Positions 1 through 2,875 of a stretch of 5,684 bases of DNA are shown one piece after another. The stretch lies in the NCBI GenBank assembly GCA_031553975.1, contig JAVBKP010000158.1, forward strand, positions 1 through 5,684, in the 5' to 3' direction. Below the pieces are notes generated by a model that saw nothing but the letters and a program-made list of their open reading frames with translations, had not been told where the DNA came from and searched no databases. Numbering within the stretch: position 1 is the first letter of the stretch; every line of letters begins with the position of its first letter. The translations under genes were made by a program, and so were the position numbers. The stretch is from JAVBKP01 sp031553975. GTDB taxonomy: Bacteria; Bacillota; Clostridia; Peptostreptococcales; Anaerovoracaceae.

Positions 1-426
1 GTATATTAAGAATACATTTTGGTACTTTTTCACCACTTTTTTTACATATTCATCAACTAGTGCCAAAGTCGGTACTATAAGAACTATGTTTTGAGGTGAA
101 TTACGAGCTATATGTTCAAATATACAAAAAGTTTTACCAAAACTTGTAGGAGCACTTACGATAAGTGCATCGTTTTTCGTGATCTGATTGAGAATTTCTA
201 TTTGTTCAGGGTGCATAGATATGCGAGAATCTAAAGCAGATACAGCAAAAGCTGAATAAAGAACAGAATCAAGTGTATATTTATTTGAGTAAACTGTTAA
301 ATCCAATGCGAATAAGTCATCGGCGAGCTCTCTAGCCTTTCGCGTAGGATTATCAGAGGTAGCTAAAGATCGAATATAAACTTCACGTATATTCTGAGGA
401 TTATAATTTTGCGATTTCATTTTCAT
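1..426 (-). CDS. hamB: HamB-like superfamily 2 helicase, N-terminal part (runs off left edge)
   Basis: This is the first 142 codons of a DEAD/DEAH-type helicase, truncated by the left edge of the window. A Q-motif-like HPEQ lies at residues 72-75, a Walker A motif APTSFGKT at 92-99 with K98 as the nucleotide-binding lysine, and a motif Ia-like PTLAL at 119-123. DEAH and the C-terminal helicase motifs would lie outside the window. The start chosen is the ATG at 424-426, which has GAGGAGGG six bases upstream; a second in-frame ATG lies two codons later. The gene begins inside the 3' end of the upstream nuclease gene (26-bp overlap), suggesting translational coupling. In Hachiman defence HamB is a DNA helicase that forms a complex with the HamA nuclease. 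The HamB identity rests mainly on the neighbour and on Walker A wording; another island helicase of superfamily 2 is the alternative. Confidence 0.75.
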   Translation of the reverse strand, partial: MKMKSQNYNPQNIREVYIRSLATSDNPTRKARELADDLFALDLTVYSNKYTLDSVLYSAFAVSALDSRISMHPEQIEILNQITKNDALIVSAPTSFGKTFCIFEHIARNSPQNIVLIVPTLALVDEYVKKVVKKYQNVFLIY

Positions 427-1348
427 AGTGCGCCCTCCTCGCTGCTATGGCTTGTGTAAATACGGAAACCATTTTGCTTTTATTGAAAATAGGGAGAGAA
501 ACTATTATATAAACTGTTTCTATACCAAGCATTTTATTGCATTTGATTTTATCAAGTTCTTTAAAAACATCATTAGGCAATATATTGCTACCATGGGCAA
601 TGAAAATTGGTATACCTATTGTTTTGATATTTGCTTTTACAATAAAATCTTCCATTGACAGACTTAACTCAATTACATCAGAGTATAAGTCACCAAAAAT
701 TCCCATATTTGATTTAAGGAATCTATTGCTAAGCATTAGACTAAATTCATCCTTTATTTGCTGTTCATATGTTTTCAAGGACTTATTTATCAAGCCCACG
801 CCATTTTCTAAAGATTTACTTAGCTTTGATTCACCTAGGAGAATTGTATCTCTAGTTCGAGAATAAAAAAGCGTATCAATACCATAAACATTCATATTGG
901 GGTCTGTCGTTAAATGAACTTTTGGAATAATACAGTCAAACCCAAAATATTCGGAAAGTAAATTGCAGAAAATATATTCTCCGATTTTCCCCATTTTATC
1001 TAATCTGACATTCAAGTTCCCATCGCCATGATCCTCTAATGTGTATTCGTCAGCAAGAATTTTGATTACTTCATCCTCAATAGAAGATGGAATTTTACTT
1101 ATGTTAAAGTCATCAATATACATCCCTAGGTGTTTAAACAAAGTGGCATAGTTTTTTGCTGTTGCTTGAAAGGTAAGATTTGATTTATTTTCTGCATATT
1201 TTAATAAGCGTGTTTCACTGAAAAAATATTCAAACAAACCAATGTAAAAGTTATGTGAGTCAGCTAAATCGATATGCATGAAAGAAAAACTTTCCTTGCA
1301 TGAATAGATAGTAAAATCATGGTATTTTCTCGTCTGAAAAGTGTTCAT
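401..1348 (-). CDS. hamA: HamA-like DUF1837 PD-(D/E)XK nuclease (Hachiman defence)
   Basis: This is a 315-residue soluble protein with no signal peptide or membrane segment. The core, about residues 115-180, reads as a restriction-type nuclease: KMGKIGE with E124 at 118-124, then GID with D158, then GESK with E173 and K175. The D...E-x-K spacing is that of a PD-(D/E)XK active site, and the pattern (Lys/Gly-rich GE helix, 'vyGiD', 'lLGESKL') matches DUF1837, the HamA family. HamA is the DNA-cleaving effector that works with the HamB helicase against phage. The start taken is the ATG at 1346-1348, with AAGGGG eight bases upstream. An in-frame ATG at 1364-1366 would add six residues (MQGDEI) but has no Shine-Dalgarno sequence. 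The overlapping helicase gene downstream strengthens the Hachiman call. Roughly 190 C-terminal and mid residues outside the core show no motif I recognise. Confidence 0.82.
   Translation of the reverse strand: MNTFQTRKYHDFTIYSCKESFSFMHIDLADSHNFYIGLFEYFFSETRLLKYAENKSNLTFQATAKNYATLFKHLGMYIDDFNISKIPSSIEDEVIKILADEYTLEDHGDGNLNVRLDKMGKIGEYIFCNLLSEYFGFDCIIPKVHLTTDPNMNVYGIDTLFYSRTRDTILLGESKLSKSLENGVGLINKSLKTYEQQIKDEFSLMLSNRFLKSNMGIFGDLYSDVIELSLSMEDFIVKANIKTIGIPIFIAHGSNILPNDVFKELDKIKCNKMLGIETVYIIVSLPIFNKSKMVSVFTQAIAARRAHYENEIAKL
433..440 (-). promoter_or_regulatory. Ribosome binding site of the hamB-like gene, inside hamA
   Basis: The minus strand reads GAGGAGGG six bases before the ATG at 424-426. 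It lies inside the last codons of the nuclease gene. It supports the 426 start over the ATG two codons later and supports coupled translation of the pair. Confidence 0.7.
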
Positions 1349-1356
1349 TATCTCAT

Positions 1357-1362
1357 CCCCTT
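1357..1362 (-). promoter_or_regulatory. Ribosome binding site deciding the hamA start
   Basis: The minus strand reads AAGGGG with an eight-base spacer to the ATG at 1346-1348. The upstream in-frame ATG at 1364-1366 overlaps the edge of this site and has none of its own, so the shorter 315-residue product is preferred. Confidence 0.65.
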
Positions 1363-1417
1363 GCATAAATTATCAATGAATTTAAGTAGCGTATATGCAT
1401 AACAACGGTTGCTTTAT

Positions 1418-1732
1418 CTATTTCCTTTGTCCCTTCACAAACAAAACATATTCAGCAATCTTAGCAGATTCTTCTTGTGTACAACCATCAAGAAGTGTAG
1501 CGATATGCCCATCAAGTTGAGTTTTTGAAGCTTTATATTCAAAAGCAAGCAAATCATTTGGTGTCACTTCAAGTGCATTGCATATTTTGAGCAAAGTCTC
1601 TATGATTGGAACTACTTTGCCGTTCTCAATTCTATTTATGTTAGCAGGTTCCATATCTGTTAATTCGGACAGTTTCGCTTGTGACATGCTAAGCTTATCT
1701 CTATAAAATTTTATGTTTTGACCTATGTTCAT
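1418..1732 (-). CDS. XRE-family helix-turn-helix regulator, 104 aa
   Basis: This is a 104-residue DNA-binding protein. Residues 4-63 form an XRE/Cro-CI HTH domain: IGQNIKFYRDKLSMSQAKLSELT, then the recognition region MEPANINRIENGKVVPI, then the closing helices ETLLKICNALEVTPNDLL. The C-terminal tail, about 75-102, contains LLDGCTQEESAKIAEYVLFVKG, a short helical extension seen on many small Bacillota XRE regulators and possibly used for dimerisation. The start is supported by GGGGGA seven bases upstream. It reads in the same direction as the nuclease and helicase genes, ending about 70 bp before the nuclease start with no clear terminator between. It may therefore be co-transcribed with the Hachiman pair and repress it; that role is inference. 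The dyad at 1811-1828 upstream is a candidate operator. Confidence 0.9.
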   Translation of the reverse strand: MNIGQNIKFYRDKLSMSQAKLSELTDMEPANINRIENGKVVPIIETLLKICNALEVTPNDLLAFEYKASKTQLDGHIATLLDGCTQEESAKIAEYVLFVKGQRK

Positions 1733-1810
1733 CTAATTATCCCCCAAGACATTTATTTACTATAACGATAATATAGTGATGGTGTTTGTGGAATGATTCA
1801 AAAGCCTATA

Positions 1811-1828
1811 ATTGTCTTGACGAACAAT
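1811..1828. promoter_or_regulatory. Candidate operator dyad ATTGT-N8-ACAAT
   Basis: This 18-bp interrupted inverted repeat has perfect five-base arms (ATTGT at 1811-1815, ACAAT at 1824-1828). It overlaps the -35 box of the plus-strand promoter at 1817-1845 and lies about 80 bp upstream of the 104-aa XRE gene, which reads the other way. A regulator bound here could control both directions. The arms are short, so chance is possible. Confidence 0.3.
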
Positions 1829-1845
1829 AAAATATGGAATATAAT
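1817..1845 (+). promoter_or_regulatory. Near-consensus sigma-A promoter, plus strand
   Basis: TTGACG at 1817-1822 (one mismatch to TTGACA), a 17-base spacer, and a perfect TATAAT at 1840-1845 give the best promoter in the window. Transcription would start near 1852 and run right. No gene on the plus strand follows: the next feature is the hairpin at 1885-1920, then the antisense side of the small XRE gene. It therefore appears to drive a short RNA rather than an mRNA. Confidence 0.6.
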
Positions 1846-1851
1846 TACCTT

Positions 1852-1920
1852 GGTCGTATTCGGTACAGGAACAAGCAATATAATAAAAAATAGGCACATA
1901 CTGAAATATACCTATTTTTT
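1852..1920 (+). ncRNA. Candidate small RNA of about 70 nt
   Basis: The start is predicted from the strong promoter at 1817-1845 and the end from the hairpin with a U-run at 1885-1920. No convincing reading frame with a ribosome binding site lies inside: the short ATG frame at 1834-1893 would begin upstream of the predicted transcript start. I do not recognise an RNA family. If the hairpin leaks, the transcript would extend antisense into the small XRE gene at 1923-2147. The call rests only on promoter plus hairpin. Confidence 0.35.
1885..1920. terminator. A/T-flanked hairpin, probable bidirectional terminator
   Basis: AAAAAATAGG at 1885-1894 is the exact reverse complement of CCTATTTTTT at 1911-1920, with a 16-base loop. 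On either strand the TAGG/CCTA core is followed by six Ts. On the minus strand it starts just after the TAG stop (1923-1925) of the small XRE gene. On the plus strand it ends the candidate small RNA. The stem has only two G-C pairs and a long loop, so it may terminate inefficiently. Confidence 0.55.
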
Positions 1921-1922
1921 AT

Positions 1923-2147
1923 CTACAAATCCTCTGTTAGCTTGCTCAATGGAATATCCAAAGCATCGCAGATGCGAAATAGCTTGGAAAGGCTTATTGA
2001 CGAAATAGTGGAAACACTTTCAAATTTCTGTAAATGACTAGCGCTGCAATTCACTTGTTCTGCTAGCGTTTCAACGCTAATATTTTTTAGCTGTCTATAA
2101 TGCTGTACTCGCTTACCGAGTATTTTTAGCCTTTCTCGTTCATCCAT
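1923..2147 (-). CDS. Small XRE-family HTH protein, 74 aa
   Basis: This is a 74-residue, HTH-only protein. Residues 6-70 form an XRE domain: LKILGKRVQHYRQLKNIS, then the HTH VETLAEQVNCSASHLQKFES, then LSKLFRICDALDIPLSKL. The frame stays open upstream to 2285, but that extension is cysteine-rich, unlike any HTH N-terminus, and covers the operator-like dyads. The ATG at 2145-2147 has AAGGGG about eleven bases upstream and begins at the natural domain start, so I take it. The protein is divergent from the membrane-protein gene at 2330 and shares a spacer with two copies of TTGCA-N7-TGCAA, a layout typical of a local repressor controlling itself and its neighbour. A terminator-like hairpin follows the stop directly. 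The target is inferred, not shown. Confidence 0.82.
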   Translation of the reverse strand: MDERERLKILGKRVQHYRQLKNISVETLAEQVNCSASHLQKFESVSTISSISLSKLFRICDALDIPLSKLTEDL

Positions 2148-2178
2148 TGTAAAATACACCCCTTTTCCGTATATAACT

Positions 2179-2207
2179 ATTGTACAGTGTAAGGGTGCTT
2201 TCCTAAA
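2179..2207 (-). promoter_or_regulatory. Weak candidate promoter of the 74-aa XRE gene
   Basis: On the minus strand TTTAGG (2202-2207), a 17-base spacer and TACAAT (2179-2184) form a possible promoter. It would start transcription near 2172, just ahead of the ribosome binding site. The -10 is good and the -35 poor, so activity or factor dependence is uncertain. Confidence 0.3.
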
Positions 2208-2227
2208 TGGAATGAATGTGCAAAATA

Positions 2228-2244
2228 TTGCATATATAATGCAA
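2228..2244. promoter_or_regulatory. Operator-like dyad, copy 1 (TTGCA-N7-TGCAA)
   Basis: The site is TTGCAT-ATATA-ATGCAA, with six-base perfect arms across 17 bp. It lies in the divergent spacer between the 74-aa XRE gene and the membrane-protein gene. A perfect TATAAT (2235-2240, plus strand) sits inside it, without a good -35 box; binding here would block that element. A further half-site TGCAA lies at 2219-2223. Confidence 0.55.
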
Positions 2245-2268
2245 ATATAAGAGCATACGTGATATTTA

Positions 2269-2285
2269 TTGCAGTATTTATGCAA
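2269..2285. promoter_or_regulatory. Operator-like dyad, copy 2 (TTGCA-N7-TGCAA)
   Basis: TTGCA at 2269-2273 and TGCAA at 2281-2285 repeat the 17-bp format of the dyad at 2228-2244. Centre-to-centre distance is 41 bp, close to four helical turns, so two dimers would sit on the same face of the DNA. It lies 45 bp upstream of the ATG at 2330. Confidence 0.55.
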
Positions 2286-2319
2286 TGGAACTGCGTGTAG
2301 ATGGTAAATAACGAGATGT

Positions 2320-2324
2320 GGAGG
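2320..2324 (+). promoter_or_regulatory. Ribosome binding site of the membrane-protein gene
   Basis: GGAGG lies five bases before the ATG at 2330-2332. A GTG at 2318-2320 would add four residues, but it overlaps this site and has no site of its own, so the ATG is preferred. Confidence 0.6.
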
Positions 2325-2329
2325 TAGAT

Positions 2330-2740
2330 ATGCAAAGGAAATGGTATTTTATTGGAATATGCGGGCTATCTATAGGGATAATGGCGCTCTCGATCTTATT
2401 GATAATGGCTAATACTCAGCTTGCAGAGATAGAGATCAGATTAAATAATGCAATGGAATTTCCAACTGCGATATCGCAACCACGTGTTAGGGTTGATATT
2501 ACATATTCTAAAAAGGGAAGCAAAACAAGAAATATCTCTACATATGACGATTTTATAGATTTGGGAAATGAAAACCTAAATAGAGAGCTAACATTTGCCA
2601 TTCTTATAAAAAGAGAACATGAGCTTATCTGCCCACAGGTTCCGATTACGATTGAAATTGATGAAGAAGATGGAAAAGCGCATGTCAGAATCCACTGGAT
2701 GCAGTCATTACAAATGTTTTCTGTGAGATTGGACAGATAA
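2330..2740 (+). CDS. Single-pass membrane protein of unknown function, 136 aa
   Basis: I do not recognise the family. Two basic residues (R3, K4) precede a hydrophobic stretch from about W5 to A27 (YFIGICGLSIGIMALSILLIMA). There is no signal-peptidase-like site, so it reads as an N-in membrane anchor with about 109 residues outside. The exposed part has a short predicted helix (AEIEIRLNNAMEF) and then alternating hydrophobic/polar strands (RVRVDITYS, ELTFAILIKRE, VPITIEIDEED, KAHVRIHWM), suggesting a small beta-rich domain. The gene is divergent from the 74-aa XRE gene across paired dyads and is followed 135 bp later by the helicase gene on the same strand. It could be an accessory part of that module or a regulator-controlled gene in its own right; neither is shown. 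Confidence 0.7.
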   Translation: MQRKWYFIGICGLSIGIMALSILLIMANTQLAEIEIRLNNAMEFPTAISQPRVRVDITYSKKGSKTRNISTYDDFIDLGNENLNRELTFAILIKREHELICPQVPITIEIDEEDGKAHVRIHWMQSLQMFSVRLDR

Positions 2741-2754
2741 ATTGGCGCTTTAAT

Positions 2755-2799
2755 ATTCATTGATAGTGTAGCTGACAATAAAAATAGTGTAATTCATTG
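2755..2799 (+). repeat. Two 8-mers repeated in swapped order upstream of the helicase gene
   Basis: ATTCATTG (2755-2762) directly followed by ATAGTGTA (2763-2770) recurs after 13 bases in reversed order as ATAGTGTA (2784-2791) then ATTCATTG (2792-2799). All four are in the same orientation, so this is not an inverted repeat. The copies overlap the -35 and -10 boxes of the candidate promoter at 2760-2788. They could be binding sites; I see no other structure in the 135-bp gap. Confidence 0.4.
2760..2788 (+). promoter_or_regulatory. Candidate promoter of the HEPN-SNF2 gene
   Basis: TTGATA (2760-2765), a 17-base spacer and AATAGT (2783-2788) match the consensus at five and four of six positions. 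A second AT-rich element, TATAAA at 2800-2805, lacks a properly spaced -35. A leader of about 80 nt would precede the ATG at 2876. Confidence 0.3.
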
Positions 2800-2875
2800 T
2801 ATAAAGATGTAAAATGTAATAAAATATTGGATGAGCTACGCGGTCAACTGTATTTTTTAAAGTGAGGGATCTTAA

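Noticed and set aside
428..866. Plus-strand open frames of 76 and 109 codons
   Set aside because: They lie opposite the hamA coding sequence, which carries a recognisable nuclease core and ribosome binding site; the plus-strand translations have no motif.
1793..2008. Plus-strand open frame of 71 codons
   Set aside because: It spans the promoter, the hairpin and the antisense side of the 74-aa XRE gene, has no ribosome binding site, and shows no domain.
2176..2190. Palindrome around TGTACA as a third operator
   Set aside because: Only the central six bases pair perfectly; the flanks do not extend the symmetry, and it coincides with a possible -10 box.
2148..2285. N-terminal extension of the 74-aa XRE protein to an ATG at 2285
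   Set aside because: It has no ribosome binding site, a cysteine-rich sequence unlike an HTH N-terminus, and it would cover both operator-like dyads.
2416..2778. Minus-strand open frame of 120 codons
   Set aside because: It is a shadow of the membrane-protein gene and has no ribosome binding site or motif.
2796..2805. TATAAA at 2800-2805 as the main helicase promoter
   Set aside because: The only -35-like element upstream, CTGACA at 2772-2777, is 22 bases away, which is too far for normal sigma-A spacing.
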